Positions 8,409-17,269 of a DNA stretch of 64,000 bases are shown in pieces. The notes under the pieces were generated by a model that had not been told where the DNA came from, searched no databases, and was given only the letters and a program-made list of their open reading frames with translations. Source of the stretch: Jannaschia maritima (GTDB lineage Bacteria; Pseudomonadota; Alphaproteobacteria; Rhodobacterales; Rhodobacteraceae); the NCBI RefSeq assembly GCF_030973515.1, contig NZ_JARGZA010000009.1, positions 62,001-126,000 on the forward strand, read 5' to 3'. Made by a program: the position numbers and the translations under genes. The first letter of the stretch is position 1; the number at the start of each line of letters is the position of its first letter.

Positions 8409-8942
8409 TCAGCGAGAAGGCGGTTCGGGCGGGCTCCGCGTGCCGTCGTCGTAGGCCTCCCACCCATGGCCGCCGAACACGTCGACGCCCAGTTGCGACA
8501 TCACGTCGGCGAAGTCGACCATTACCCAATTGTCCTGGATTCGACCGTCGGCGACCTTCCATACGTCCATGTAGCGGATCGTCACGCGCTTGCCGGTCGG
8601 TTCCATCCCCATGAAGGTGCCGCGATGCGTGGCCTCCTGTCGCCCGAAGGCCGCCGCCCATTCCCCCATGTAGATCCGACCTTCGTCGATGCAGACCTTA
8701 TCCCCGAACGCCGCCTGGAACGGGGCTTGCCAGTTCCGCTGAAATGCTTGCAGCCCATCCTTCGTCCCGCACCCGCGATTGCCCATCCATCGGAACGTTT
8801 CGGCGAAGAACGCCCCCATGTCCCCGATGCGGTGATCGTTCAATCCGTCGACCATGCCTTCGATGACCGCCCGCGTCTCCGCGGTCTTGGACAGGTCGGC
8901 ATCCTTCGTCAGGACCGCCTGTTCCGGTCGGCTTCCCTTCAT
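8409..8942 (-). CDS. SnoaL-like (NTF2-fold) ester cyclase family protein
   Basis: A 177-residue single-domain protein with the SnoaL-like polyketide cyclase fold pattern: an N-terminal helix (VIEGMVDGLNDHRIGDMGAF), a central WQAPFQAAFGD strand-helix region, and the end pattern GKRVTIRYMDVWKVADGRI followed by DNWVMVDFADVMSQLG. The family covers polyketide cyclases and many uncharacterised small-molecule enzymes, so the substrate is unknown. AAGGAG precedes the chosen ATG. The nearby two-domain protein at 11348 has the same C-terminal pattern and is a likely paralogue. Confidence 0.85.
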   Translation of the reverse strand: MKGSRPEQAVLTKDADLSKTAETRAVIEGMVDGLNDHRIGDMGAFFAETFRWMGNRGCGTKDGLQAFQRNWQAPFQAAFGDKVCIDEGRIYMGEWAAAFGRQEATHRGTFMGMEPTGKRVTIRYMDVWKVADGRIQDNWVMVDFADVMSQLGVDVFGGHGWEAYDDGTRSPPEPPSR

Positions 8943-8997
8943 GTCATGCTCCTTCTTTCGTTGGATCGGCCACGCCTCTCGACTTAGGATGCGATCT

Positions 8998-9429
8998 ATG
9001 ACGGAAATCCGATCCCCCCACCCCGCCCGGTGCCATTGCGGCACCGTCCGCTTCGAGGTCGCCCTGACGGACGGCCTCGCCACCGCACGACGCTGCGATT
9101 GCTCGTTCTGCACGATGCGTGGCGCCGTGGCCGTCAGCGCCCCGAAGGATGGCATCACCATCCTGGAGGGGAAGGAGTCCTTGCGCCTCTATACCTTCAA
9201 CACGGGGGTGGCGCGGCATTGGTTCTGCGGAACGTGCGGGATCTATACCCATCACCGCCGCCGGTCGAACCCGGACGAGTACGGCGTGAACGTCGCGTGC
9301 CTGGAGGGGATCTCACCCTTCGACCTGACGCAGGTCGATGTCATGGACGGGATCGACCATCCCAGCGACGGCGGCGGGGGGATCGCTGGACGGTTGCTCT
9401 ACGAGCGATCCTCGAACGCGAAAGCATAG
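8998..9429 (+). CDS. GFA family (CENP-V/GFA domain) zinc protein
   Basis: A 143-residue protein of the glutathione-dependent formaldehyde-activating (GFA) family. Conserved cysteines appear in the expected order: CHCGTVRFE near residue 13, CDCSFCTMRG near 33, and WFCGTCGIYTHH near 75, forming the two zinc sites. True Gfa enzymes catalyse S-hydroxymethylglutathione formation, but most members are uncharacterised. The ATG at 8998 is chosen because the conserved domain starts directly after it. It is divergent from the SnoaL-like gene, 55 bp away. Confidence 0.92.
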   Translation: MTEIRSPHPARCHCGTVRFEVALTDGLATARRCDCSFCTMRGAVAVSAPKDGITILEGKESLRLYTFNTGVARHWFCGTCGIYTHHRRRSNPDEYGVNVACLEGISPFDLTQVDVMDGIDHPSDGGGGIAGRLLYERSSNAKA

Positions 9430-9612
9430 CCACCGATCACGTTATCGTCAGTTGACGGCGGAACACGGTCCGGCTTGGCGTCCGCGTCCCGCGCCTCAAC
9501 GCGGCACCCTGTCCTATCGGCGGAATGCCCCCGCCTTGCGAGTCGCGGCACCCCTCCCAACCTCTCTCGTGTCGGCACCGATGCCGATCCGAAGACCCAA
9601 TGGGAGACGACC

Positions 9613-10092
9613 ATGATCCGCAGAACGTTCCTGGCCCTCAGCGCCACCGCCGCCTTCGCCGCCCCCGCCTTCGCGGACGGGCATTCCAACGACATCGTCG
9701 CCGTCGCCACCGAAGCCGGCTCCTTCACGACCCTGCTGGCCGCCGCAGAAGCCGCCGGCCTGGTCGAGACGCTGCAGGGCGAAGGTCCTCTGACCGTCTT
9801 CGCCCCCACGGACGACGCCTTCGCGGCCCTGCCGGAAGGCACCGTCGACGATCTGCTGCTGGAGGAGAACCGCGATCAGCTGGTCGACATCCTGACCTAT
9901 CACGTGGTGTCCGGTCGTGTCATGTCGAGCGACCTGTCCGATGGTATGGAGGCCACGGCGGTGAACGAAGGCACCCTGACGATCGGCACGGAAGGTGGCG
10001 TCACCATCAATGGGGCGAACGTGGTCACGCCCGACATCGAGGCGTCGAACGGTGTCATCCACGTGATCGACGCGGTCCTCCTCCCGGAGTGA
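9613..10092 (+). CDS. Secreted fasciclin (FAS1) domain protein
   Basis: A 159-residue exported protein. Residues 1-21 form a signal peptide (ending AFAAPAFA). The rest is one FAS1 domain with both conserved boxes: H1 as [20 protein letters not shown] and H2 near the C-terminus as [13 protein letters not shown], plus the central [11 protein letters not shown] segment. FAS1 proteins act in adhesion or as secreted proteins of unknown role. A GGGAG ribosome binding site lies upstream. It converges on the ABC ATPase gene, with stop codons 12 bp apart. Confidence 0.94.
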   Translation: MIRRTFLALSATAAFAAPAFADGHSNDIVAVATEAGSFTTLLAAAEAAGLVETLQGEGPLTVFAPTDDAFAALPEGTVDDLLLEENRDQLVDILTYHVVSGRVMSSDLSDGMEATAVNEGTLTIGTEGGVTINGANVVTPDIEASNGVIHVIDAVLLPE

Positions 10093-10104
10093 TCGATCGA
10101 TGAC

Positions 10105-11250
10105 TCAGTTCCCCCCGTCGGGCGCTCCGACCGCCGCGGGGGGGACGACATCCGCGCCGGCCGGCGCATCGGCCTGACGGGCGGGCGTGACCGGGTGGCC
10201 GCCCCCGACCCGCTCCCCCGATTTCGCGTCGAAGAAATGGCAGATGCCGGCCGGCACGTTCGCCGCGAAGGGGGCACCGATCTCGGCCCTGAACTCCTTC
10301 GGCGCCTTCACCGCGACCAAGCTACCGCCCACGCGGACCGTGACCATCGTCGAGTCGCCCAGAAGCTCCATGGAATAGACCGGGGCCTGGACCTCGCCCG
10401 ACCCGCCTTCGGCGACGGACGCGTCCTCCGCCCGGAAACCGCAGGTGACCGGACCGTCGGGCCCCGTCACGCCGGGGATCGTGACGCCCTTGCATGTGAA
10501 TGTGCCGTTCCGGATCTCCCCTTCCATCAGGTTCATGGCCGGGCTTCCGATGAAGCTGGCGACGAAGGTGTTGGAGGGCATGTCGTAGATCTCGGTCGGC
10601 GTGCCGACCTGTTGCACGACGCCGGCCTTCATCACGACGACGCGATCGGCCAAGGTCATCGCCTCGATCTGATCGTGCGTGACGTAGATCGTGGTGACCT
10701 TCAGCTCGTGGGACAGGTTCTTGATCTGGGCACGCGTACTGACGCGCAGCTTGGCGTCCAGGTTCGACAGCGGCTCGTCCATCAGGAAGACCTTGGGCGT
10801 CCGGACGATGGCACGGGCCAGGGCCACCCTTTGCCGCTGACCGCCCGACAGGGCCGCCGGCTTGCGATGGAGGAAGTCGTCCAATTCGACCATCGCGGAG
10901 GCCCGCATCACCCGCTCGTCGTGTTCGGCCGCGGGAACCTTGCGGACCTTCAACGGGAAGCGGATGTTCTCGTAGACGGTGAGGTTCGGGTAGAGGCCGT
11001 AGGATTGGAACACCATCGCGATGTCGCGGTCCTTCGGGTCCTTGTCGTTCACCCGGTCCCCGCCGATCAGGATGTCGCCGGAGGTCGGCTCCTCCAGTCC
11101 CGCGATCATCCGCATCGTCGTCGTCTTGCCGCAGCCCGACGGGCCGAGCAGGACCAGGAACTCCCGATCGTGGATGTCCAGGTCGAACTCCTGCACCCCG
11201 ACGAAGTCGCCCCAGCGCTTCGTGACTCGCTTCAGGTTGATCTCCGCCAT
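10105..11250 (-). CDS. Sugar-type ABC transporter ATP-binding protein (UgpC/MalK-like)
   Basis: A 381-residue ATPase subunit of a CUT1-type importer. Walker A (GPSGCGKT, 36-43), the Q-loop region MVFQSYGLYPN, the ABC signature LSGGQRQR, Walker B (VFLMDEPLSNLDAK) and the switch His in VTHDQIEA are all present. The C-terminal ~140 residues form the OB-fold regulatory domain of MalK/UgpC proteins. The start MAEINL was preferred to an upstream ATG nine codons earlier because the conserved domain begins there. No permease or binding protein lies beside it, so it may serve several transporters encoded elsewhere. The last ~25 residues are Ala/Pro-rich and variable. Confidence 0.92.
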   Translation of the reverse strand: MAEINLKRVTKRWGDFVGVQEFDLDIHDREFLVLLGPSGCGKTTTMRMIAGLEEPTSGDILIGGDRVNDKDPKDRDIAMVFQSYGLYPNLTVYENIRFPLKVRKVPAAEHDERVMRASAMVELDDFLHRKPAALSGGQRQRVALARAIVRTPKVFLMDEPLSNLDAKLRVSTRAQIKNLSHELKVTTIYVTHDQIEAMTLADRVVVMKAGVVQQVGTPTEIYDMPSNTFVASFIGSPAMNLMEGEIRNGTFTCKGVTIPGVTGPDGPVTCGFRAEDASVAEGGSGEVQAPVYSMELLGDSTMVTVRVGGSLVAVKAPKEFRAEIGAPFAANVPAGICHFFDAKSGERVGGGHPVTPARQADAPAGADVVPPAAVGAPDGGN

Positions 11251-11347
11251 CGCGTCCCCCGTGTCCTTTCCGATCAACTAGACATGCCCGCGCCATCGCC
11301 ACAAGCGATTTGCAGGCTAGCTCGCCGTGTTCGGAACGGGGATCGAC

Positions 11348-12364
11348 ATGACGACGTACACGTGCGGCATCAACAGGCGGATCGCGGTGGCCGCGCTGCG
11401 GCGGCTGGCATCGGGTGATCTGGAAACGCTGGCCGACGACGCCCGCTGCGACGCGTCCCATCCGTTCGGCCGTCTGACGGGGGCGGCGGCGCGGGACCCG
11501 TGGAACGCGCTGCGCCGCGCCTTTCCCGACCTGGAACGGCGCGATGCCATCGTGCTCGCGGGGCGCAACCAGCCGGACGACCGGGTTGGCGCGCCCGTGG
11601 CGGACGAGATGGTGGCTTGCGTCGGATCCTATGTCGGCACGTTCCGGGAAGGGTTCTGCGGCATCGCCCCCACGCGGGGCGTGGCGCGCCTGGACTACGG
11701 CGAGGGGCATGCCTTCGATGCGCATGGTCGGATCGTCCGGTCCTGGCTGGTCTGGGACCTCGCCGGATTGATGATCGCGACGGGGCAATGGCCGATGGCC
11801 GCGCCGCTCGGCGCGCCCGGTCATTGGCCGGCGCCCGCCACGCAGGATGGCATGCGCTCGAACGCCGACGGGGCGGAGGACGGCGGGAGCCTGCGCCGCG
11901 TCCTGGCGATGCACGACGCCCTGCACGCCTATGACGGGGCGTCGATCGACAGCATGGACATGTCGGCCTGGGCGGACGGGTTCCTGTACTGGGCCGCGGG
12001 TGGCATCGGTGCGTGCAAGGGGCTGGACGGGTTCCGCGCCCACCATCAGCTCCCGTTCCTGCGCGCCTTCCCCACCCGCATCGGCGCGGGTCATTTCGTG
12101 CGCCTGTCGGACGGCCCCTATGCCGTCACGGGCGGCGACGTCCGGTTGGACCATTCGGGCGACGAATACATGGGCCTGGCCCCATCCGGGCGCCGGGTGA
12201 TGTTCCGCGTGATGGACTTCTACCGCTTCGACGCCGAAGGGCGCATTGCGGAGAACTGGTTGCCGAACGACACGTTGGGCCTGATGCACGATCTCGGCGT
12301 CGACGTGCTGGCCCGCCTGCGTCACCGTCAGGGCGCGCCCCGTCGGGATGTGAAGGATGCGTGA
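11348..12364 (+). CDS. Tandem SnoaL-like (NTF2-fold) protein
   Basis: A 338-residue protein made of two SnoaL-like halves. The first (about 1-165) ends in GHAFDAHGRIVRSWLVWDLAGLM; the second (about 180-330) ends in FDAEGRIAENWLPNDTLGLMHDLGVDV, and carries the family's GRRVMFRVMDFYRF strand. The second half resembles the protein encoded at 8409-8942. The ATG at 11348 is chosen with GGGGAT upstream; a GTG seven codons earlier is possible. It diverges from the ABC ATPase gene with a gap of about 100 bp. Function is unknown; an enzyme acting on a small lipophilic substrate is a guess from the fold. Confidence 0.8.
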   Translation: MTTYTCGINRRIAVAALRRLASGDLETLADDARCDASHPFGRLTGAAARDPWNALRRAFPDLERRDAIVLAGRNQPDDRVGAPVADEMVACVGSYVGTFREGFCGIAPTRGVARLDYGEGHAFDAHGRIVRSWLVWDLAGLMIATGQWPMAAPLGAPGHWPAPATQDGMRSNADGAEDGGSLRRVLAMHDALHAYDGASIDSMDMSAWADGFLYWAAGGIGACKGLDGFRAHHQLPFLRAFPTRIGAGHFVRLSDGPYAVTGGDVRLDHSGDEYMGLAPSGRRVMFRVMDFYRFDAEGRIAENWLPNDTLGLMHDLGVDVLARLRHRQGAPRRDVKDA

Positions 12365-12419
12365 AGGAAATCGTTACGATGCGAGCTGTTGACGGCTGTC
12401 AACGTCCGCCGAGCCCCCG

Positions 12420-14693
12420 CTAACCGTAGGTGGCCACCGGCGTTCCGGCCAGCGCCGCCATGTTCAGCAGGCCGCGCGTGGTGATCGAAGGCGTCACGAT
12501 ATGCGCCTTGTTGCCCATCCCCATCAGGATCGGGCCGACCTCCAACCCCCCGGCGCGGGCCTTCAGGACGTTGCGCGTCGCGCCCGCGGCGTCCGTTCCT
12601 GCGAAGACCACGACGTTGGCGGGCCCCTCGATGCGGCTGTGGTCCAGGAAGCGCGCCCGGAGGTCGGGGTCGAGCGCGGCGTCGAGGTTCATCTCCCCCT
12701 CGTACTCGAAGTCGTGCTCCTGCGCGTCGAGGATCCGCAGGGCCTCGCGCATCGTCCGCCCCGAAGGCGAGTCGAGATTGCCGAACTGGCTGCCCGAACA
12801 CAAAGCCACCTTGGGCGCGATGCCGAACCGGCGAACGTGCCTCGTGCTGGCGCAGACCGTTTCCGCCACCTGTTCGGGGGTCGGCTGGGGATGGACATGC
12901 GTGTCGGCGATGAACAGCGGTCCCTGGTCCAGCAGCATCAGCGACATGGCGCCCACCGGGTGCAGGTGATCCCGGCCCAGCACGTCCGCGACGTAGCGCA
13001 GATGCCACAGGAACTGGCCGTAGGTGCCGCAGATCATGCTGTCGGCCTCCCCCCGCGCGACCATCACGGCGGCGATGGCCGTGCTGTTCGTGCGCATGAT
13101 CGCCCGCGCCTCGTCCCGGGCCACGCCACGTCGCGCCATCAGCGCATGATACGTCTCGTAGTAGTCGCGATATCGGGGGTCGGATTCCGGATTCACTATC
13201 TCCACGTTCTCGCCGGGGCGCAGGGTCAATCCGTCACGCTCGATGCGGGCCGCGATTACCTCCGGGCGGCCGATCAGGATGGGGCTGTCGGTCATCTCCT
13301 CGGTCATGGCCTGGCTCGCGCGCAGCACGCGCTCGTCCTCGCCCTCGGCGAAGACGATGCGGCGCTCGGCCCCGGCGGCGGCTTCGAATACCGGACGCAT
13401 CACGAAGGCCGACCGGAACACCGATTGATCCAGCGTCCGCTTGTAGGCGGCGATGTCGGGCACGGGCCGGGACGCCACGCCGGACTCGATGGCGGCCTTG
13501 GCGACGGCGCTGGCCACAACGCCCATCAAGCGCGGGTCGAACGGCTTCGGGATCAGATAGTCCGGTCCGAATGTCAGCTGTTCGCCGCGATAGGCGGCCG
13601 CCGCCTCCGCGCTGGTCGTCGCGCGAGCGAGCGCCGCGATCCCCTCGACGCACCCGACCTTCATCTGCTCGTTGATCTCGGTGGCACCGACGTCCAACGC
13701 GCCGCGGAAGATGAAGGGAAAGCAAAGCACGTTGTTGACTTGGTTGGGGTAGTCGGACCGCCCCGTGGCGATGATGGCGCGGGGCGCCACGGCCCGCGCG
13801 GCGTCGTACGCGATCTCCGGGTTGGGATTGGCCAGCGCGAAGATGATGGGACGGTCCGCCATGCGTTCCACCATCTCGGCGGTCAGGATGTTCGGTCCGG
13901 ACAGGCCGAGGAACAGGTCCGCCCCGTCGATCACCTGGCCCAGGCCGCGCGGCCCGCCCGGCTGGGCGAAGGCCGCCTTCTGGGGGGTCATGTCCGCCTC
14001 CCGCCCCTGGTGGACCAGTCCGTGCAGGTCCAGCAGGGACACGTTCTCGCGTCGCACGCCCAACGTCAGCAGCATGTTCAGGCAGGCGATGCCCGCCGCG
14101 CCACCGCCGGTGGACACGACCTTCACGTCCTCCCACCGACGGTCCGTCAGGAGCAACGCGTTAAGGGCCGCAGCGCCGACCACGATGGCGGTGCCGTGTT
14201 GATCGTCGTGGAAGACGGGGATGTTCATCCGCTCCCGGCAGAGCTTCTCCACGACGAAGCAGTCGGGCGCCTTGATGTCCTCCAGGTTGATGGCGCCGAA
14301 GGTCGGCTCCAGGGCGCAGACGATATCGGCCAGCTTCTCCGGGTCGGTCTCGTTCAGCTCGATGTCGAAGCAATCGATGCCGGCGAACTTCTTGAAGAGG
14401 ACGGCCTTGCCTTCCATGACCGGCTTCGACGCCAGCGCACCGATGTTTCCCAAGCCCAATACGGCCGTTCCGTTGGTGACGACCGCCACCAAGTTAGCCC
14501 GGGCGGTGTAGAGCGCCGCGGCGGCGGGGTCGTCGCGGATGGCCACGGATGCCTCGGCGACGCCGGGGGAATAGGCGCGGGCGAGGTCGCGGCCGTTCTC
14601 CAGGGGCTTGGTGGCGCGAATCTCCAGCTTTCCGGGGCGCGGCAGCAGGTGATAGTCCAGTGCCGCACTGCGGACCGTGTCGTCATCGCTCAT
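12420..14693 (-). CDS. maeB: NADP-dependent malic enzyme with phosphotransacetylase-like C-terminal domain
   Basis: A 757-residue MaeB-type enzyme that decarboxylates malate to pyruvate with NADP. The N-terminal malic domain has [16 protein letters not shown] and the catalytic lysine segment [31 protein letters not shown] links to the NAD(P)-binding domain ([15 protein letters not shown]). From about residue 430 on, the sequence is a phosphate acetyl/butyryltransferase-like domain ([13 protein letters not shown]), which in this class is regulatory and usually binds acetyl-CoA. Length matches two-domain MaeB proteins (about 750-770). It stands alone on the minus strand. Confidence 0.96.
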   Translation of the reverse strand: MSDDDTVRSAALDYHLLPRPGKLEIRATKPLENGRDLARAYSPGVAEASVAIRDDPAAAALYTARANLVAVVTNGTAVLGLGNIGALASKPVMEGKAVLFKKFAGIDCFDIELNETDPEKLADIVCALEPTFGAINLEDIKAPDCFVVEKLCRERMNIPVFHDDQHGTAIVVGAAALNALLLTDRRWEDVKVVSTGGGAAGIACLNMLLTLGVRRENVSLLDLHGLVHQGREADMTPQKAAFAQPGGPRGLGQVIDGADLFLGLSGPNILTAEMVERMADRPIIFALANPNPEIAYDAARAVAPRAIIATGRSDYPNQVNNVLCFPFIFRGALDVGATEINEQMKVGCVEGIAALARATTSAEAAAAYRGEQLTFGPDYLIPKPFDPRLMGVVASAVAKAAIESGVASRPVPDIAAYKRTLDQSVFRSAFVMRPVFEAAAGAERRIVFAEGEDERVLRASQAMTEEMTDSPILIGRPEVIAARIERDGLTLRPGENVEIVNPESDPRYRDYYETYHALMARRGVARDEARAIMRTNSTAIAAVMVARGEADSMICGTYGQFLWHLRYVADVLGRDHLHPVGAMSLMLLDQGPLFIADTHVHPQPTPEQVAETVCASTRHVRRFGIAPKVALCSGSQFGNLDSPSGRTMREALRILDAQEHDFEYEGEMNLDAALDPDLRARFLDHSRIEGPANVVVFAGTDAAGATRNVLKARAGGLEVGPILMGMGNKAHIVTPSITTRGLLNMAALAGTPVATYG

Positions 14694-14761
14694 CGTGTCA
14701 CCGTCCCGGTCGTTGCCGGTCCGGTTTCGGCTTCCGGGGGCCGGGGGTCAACAGGGGCGCG

Positions 14762-15124
14762 TCACAACAGGCGGCGGGACCGGGCCACGCACAGCGCGAT
14801 CTGTGCGTCCGTGTCGGATGCCGCATGCTGCAATCCGGCCCGCACCCGCCGCAGGATGGTCCTGTCGCTGGCGTCGAAGCTGACCGCGACGTAGCGGGCG
14901 GTCGTCTGGGCTTCCGACAGTCCGGCCCGCGCCGCATGCTCCGCGGCCCAACCCTCCGGACAGACCGCGTCGCCCAGGGCCGCGACGGCGGCGACGACAT
15001 CGGAATCGTCCGTCGCGAACGGCTTGTGCGGCAGCATCGATATGGCCCCCAGCACCACCGCCATCCCCAAGGCGATCCAGATCGTGGCGCGCAGGTCGGC
15101 GTTGGATGGCCGCAGATCGGTCAT
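14762..15124 (-). CDS. Hypothetical protein with one N-terminal membrane helix
   Basis: A 120-residue protein with a hydrophobic segment at about residues 13-30 and a soluble remainder with two cysteines (AVCPEGW and ALCVARS). It may be a membrane-anchored periplasmic protein. I recognise no family. The start is uncertain: ATG at 15124 or ATG 13 codons upstream at 15163, neither with a strong ribosome binding site. It lies upstream of maeB on the same strand. Confidence 0.55.
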   Translation of the reverse strand: MTDLRPSNADLRATIWIALGMAVVLGAISMLPHKPFATDDSDVVAAVAALGDAVCPEGWAAEHAARAGLSEAQTTARYVAVSFDASDRTILRRVRAGLQHAASDTDAQIALCVARSRRLL

Positions 15125-15348
15125 GACGGGTCGGGGGAGCAGACGGAACGGAACGAGGGACATCGAAGAAACCGGACGAATGTGAAACACTACAATTTGC
15201 AGCAAACTGCCGATCCATGGGGGCGGAATTGTGGCGTTCGATCGGGCGGTACAACCCGATCGGGGCGACAATCGGGGCCGTTTGCAGGCAACGGTTTCCG
15301 ATCGAGGGAGGGTGGCATGCCCCTGCATGCCGTGCGAGGCAGAGGGGG

Positions 15349-16245
15349 ATGTCGCTTTGGGTCTTCGCAGCACTCGCCGCCTCCGCGCTGCAGGCCTTTC
15401 GGTTCTATCTGCAGAAGCGCCTGAGCGCCGGCGGCGCGGGACCGGTTGCCGCGACCTTCGCGCGTTTCGTGTATGCGCCCCTGTTCCTGGGTTCCGGACT
15501 TCTCGTGTGGTGGTCGATGGATACGACCACCGCGCTTCCCGCCCTGGACGCCACGTTCTGGCCATGGGCCATCGTCGGCGGCATCGCGCAGATCGCCGCG
15601 ACGATCCTGGTCGTCGCGACCTTCTCGCGCCGGAACTTCGCGGTGGGGATCGCCCTGTCGAAGACCACCGTCCTCATGACGATCCTGACGGGGTTCGCCC
15701 TGTTGGGCGAGGTGCCGACCCTTCCCGTCATCGCCGCCATCTCCGTGGGCGTCGTCGGCGTACTAGCGATATCGATCCCCAAGGGGCAGTCGTTCCGGGC
15801 CGGCATGACGGACGTAGCGATCCTGTACGGCCTGGGATCGGGGGCGTTCTTCAGCGTCTCCGCCGTGGCCTACCGCGCCGGGTCGCTGGCGGTCGCGGCT
15901 GAGGAGCCGATCCTGCGGGCGTCCGTCACCCTGTTCTGGGTGACCCTTCTGCAGACAGCGCTGCTGGCCGCATGGTTGCTCCTGCGGGATCGGGGCGCGA
16001 TGGTTGCGGTCTTCCGCCGCTGGCGGGTCACGCTGGCGATCGGGCTGACCTCGATGGGGGGCAGCCTCGGCTGGTTCACGGCCTATACGCTCGAGCAGGC
16101 AGCGCTGGTTAACGCAGTCGGCCAGGTCGAGTTGATCCTGTCGCTGGCCATCTCGTGGCTTCTGCTTTCCGAAAGGATCACCTGGCGCGAACTGGTCGGC
16201 ACGGTCCTGATCGGCTTCAGCGTCGTGGTGGTCCTGCTGGCCTGA
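15349..16245 (+). CDS. EamA-family (DMT) transporter
   Basis: A 298-residue membrane protein with about ten hydrophobic helices arranged as two EamA repeats, the pattern of the drug/metabolite transporter superfamily. The second repeat ends in WLLLSERITWRELVGTVLIG, the usual glutamate-containing EamA signature; the first repeat has FALLGEVPTLPVIAAISVG at the matching place. The ATG at 15349 lies directly after an AGAGGGGG run, so spacing to the ribosome binding site is unusually short. A longer frame starting at 15217 is rejected because its extension is not hydrophobic. Substrate unknown. Confidence 0.88.
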   Translation: MSLWVFAALAASALQAFRFYLQKRLSAGGAGPVAATFARFVYAPLFLGSGLLVWWSMDTTTALPALDATFWPWAIVGGIAQIAATILVVATFSRRNFAVGIALSKTTVLMTILTGFALLGEVPTLPVIAAISVGVVGVLAISIPKGQSFRAGMTDVAILYGLGSGAFFSVSAVAYRAGSLAVAAEEPILRASVTLFWVTLLQTALLAAWLLLRDRGAMVAVFRRWRVTLAIGLTSMGGSLGWFTAYTLEQAALVNAVGQVELILSLAISWLLLSERITWRELVGTVLIGFSVVVVLLA

Positions 16246-16248
16246 CGG

Positions 16249-16857
16249 TCACAGGCGGACCACCCGGGTCGCCGGCCCCGAATTGTCGAGGAACGGAACA
16301 CCGTCGGGCGCGGTAGCCCCATGAGCCGCGACCTCCGCCAGGACGAGGCGCGTCACGAACGGCATGTCGAGCCGCCCCGCCGCGTCGATGCGGAACCAAG
16401 CCAAGTCGGACAGTTCGCCGTCGCCACCCAGCGCGTCGGGATCGCATGCGAGGGCGTCCGCGGGCGCCGCGAAGAAGCGCGCATCGAAGCGGCGCGGTCG
16501 GCCCGGCGGGGTGATCGCGCGGAACACGAAGCGCAGGCGCTTGGTCGCCGCGATCGGGTTCCCGAAGGTCAGTCCCGTCTCTTCCAGCAGTTCCCGGATC
16601 GCGGCCGCCGCCAGCGTTTCGGCCGGCAAGGACGATTCACGTTCCAGCGCGGCACGGTCGGCCATGGGCAGGACCGAGGCGGGGATGCCACCGGCATCCG
16701 CAGGATCGACCCGCCCCCCGGGGAAGACGAACTTGGACGGCATGAACACGGCCCCCGCCCCGCGACGCCCCATCAGCACCCGTCGTCCGTCCGGTGCATC
16801 CCGCACCAGGATCAGGCCCGCCGCATCGCGGATGGCCGAATCAGATGCCGAAGCCAT
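16249..16857 (-). CDS. Nudix hydrolase with an insertion in the Nudix box
   Basis: A 202-residue Nudix enzyme, which hydrolyses nucleoside diphosphate derivatives. The Nudix box is split: FPGGRVDPAD near residue 46 is separated from AAAAIRELLEETGL near 85 by about 30 residues. Such insertions are known in the NUDT19-like/CoA-hydrolase-like subgroup, so a CoA-ester pyrophosphatase is possible. The gene start overlaps the DUF983 gene end by 17 bp, suggesting coupled translation. Its stop lies only 4 bp from the convergent EamA gene. Confidence 0.88.
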   Translation of the reverse strand: MASASDSAIRDAAGLILVRDAPDGRRVLMGRRGAGAVFMPSKFVFPGGRVDPADAGGIPASVLPMADRAALERESSLPAETLAAAAIRELLEETGLTFGNPIAATKRLRFVFRAITPPGRPRRFDARFFAAPADALACDPDALGGDGELSDLAWFRIDAAGRLDMPFVTRLVLAEVAAHGATAPDGVPFLDNSGPATRVVRL

Positions 16858-17218
16858 GCATCCGGTTGGCCCATTGGACGCCGACGATCAGCCCCTTTAG
16901 CCGGGGCAGCATCCAAAGGGACATGACCACGGACAAGGTGCCGAAGATCAGGATGAAGATCAGGGGGCTCGGCTCGTATTGCACATAGGCCCACAGCATC
17001 AGCGGACCCACCACGTGCCCCACGATCAGCAGCGTCAGGTAAGGGGGGCCGTCATCCGCGCGATGATGGTGCAGCGCCTCCCCGCATTGCGGACAGGCGT
17101 CGCGGACCTTGAGGTACCCCTGCATCATCGCCCCTTCGCCACAATTGGGGCACTTGCACCGCCAACCCCGCCACAGGGCGGACCGCATTGGGCGTTCGGG
17201 ATCGACCGTATCTGTCAT
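16841..17218 (-). CDS. DUF983 domain-containing membrane protein
   Basis: A 125-residue protein with an N-terminal zinc-ribbon-like part (CKCPNCGEGAMMQGY then ACPQCGEAL), followed by two membrane helices (LTLLIVGHVVGPLML and LIFILIFGTLSVVMSLW). This is the DUF983 pattern, common in alphaproteobacteria and of unknown function. The ATG at 17218 is preferred over a GTG three codons upstream. It overlaps the Nudix gene, with which it probably forms an operon. Confidence 0.9.
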   Translation of the reverse strand: MTDTVDPERPMRSALWRGWRCKCPNCGEGAMMQGYLKVRDACPQCGEALHHHRADDGPPYLTLLIVGHVVGPLMLWAYVQYEPSPLIFILIFGTLSVVMSLWMLPRLKGLIVGVQWANRMHGFGI

Positions 17219-17269
17219 TCCCGTCACCTAGGGTGACGAAGGGGGCATGGCCAGCGTGGATGCGAGACG

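Noticed and set aside
12501-14894. 797-codon open frame opposite maeB
   Set aside because: Low-complexity Arg/Gly/His composition and complete overlap with a clear malic enzyme gene.
15217-15348. N-terminal extension of the EamA transporter
   Set aside because: The extension is polar, lacks a ribosome binding site, and the first membrane helix begins right after the ATG at 15349.
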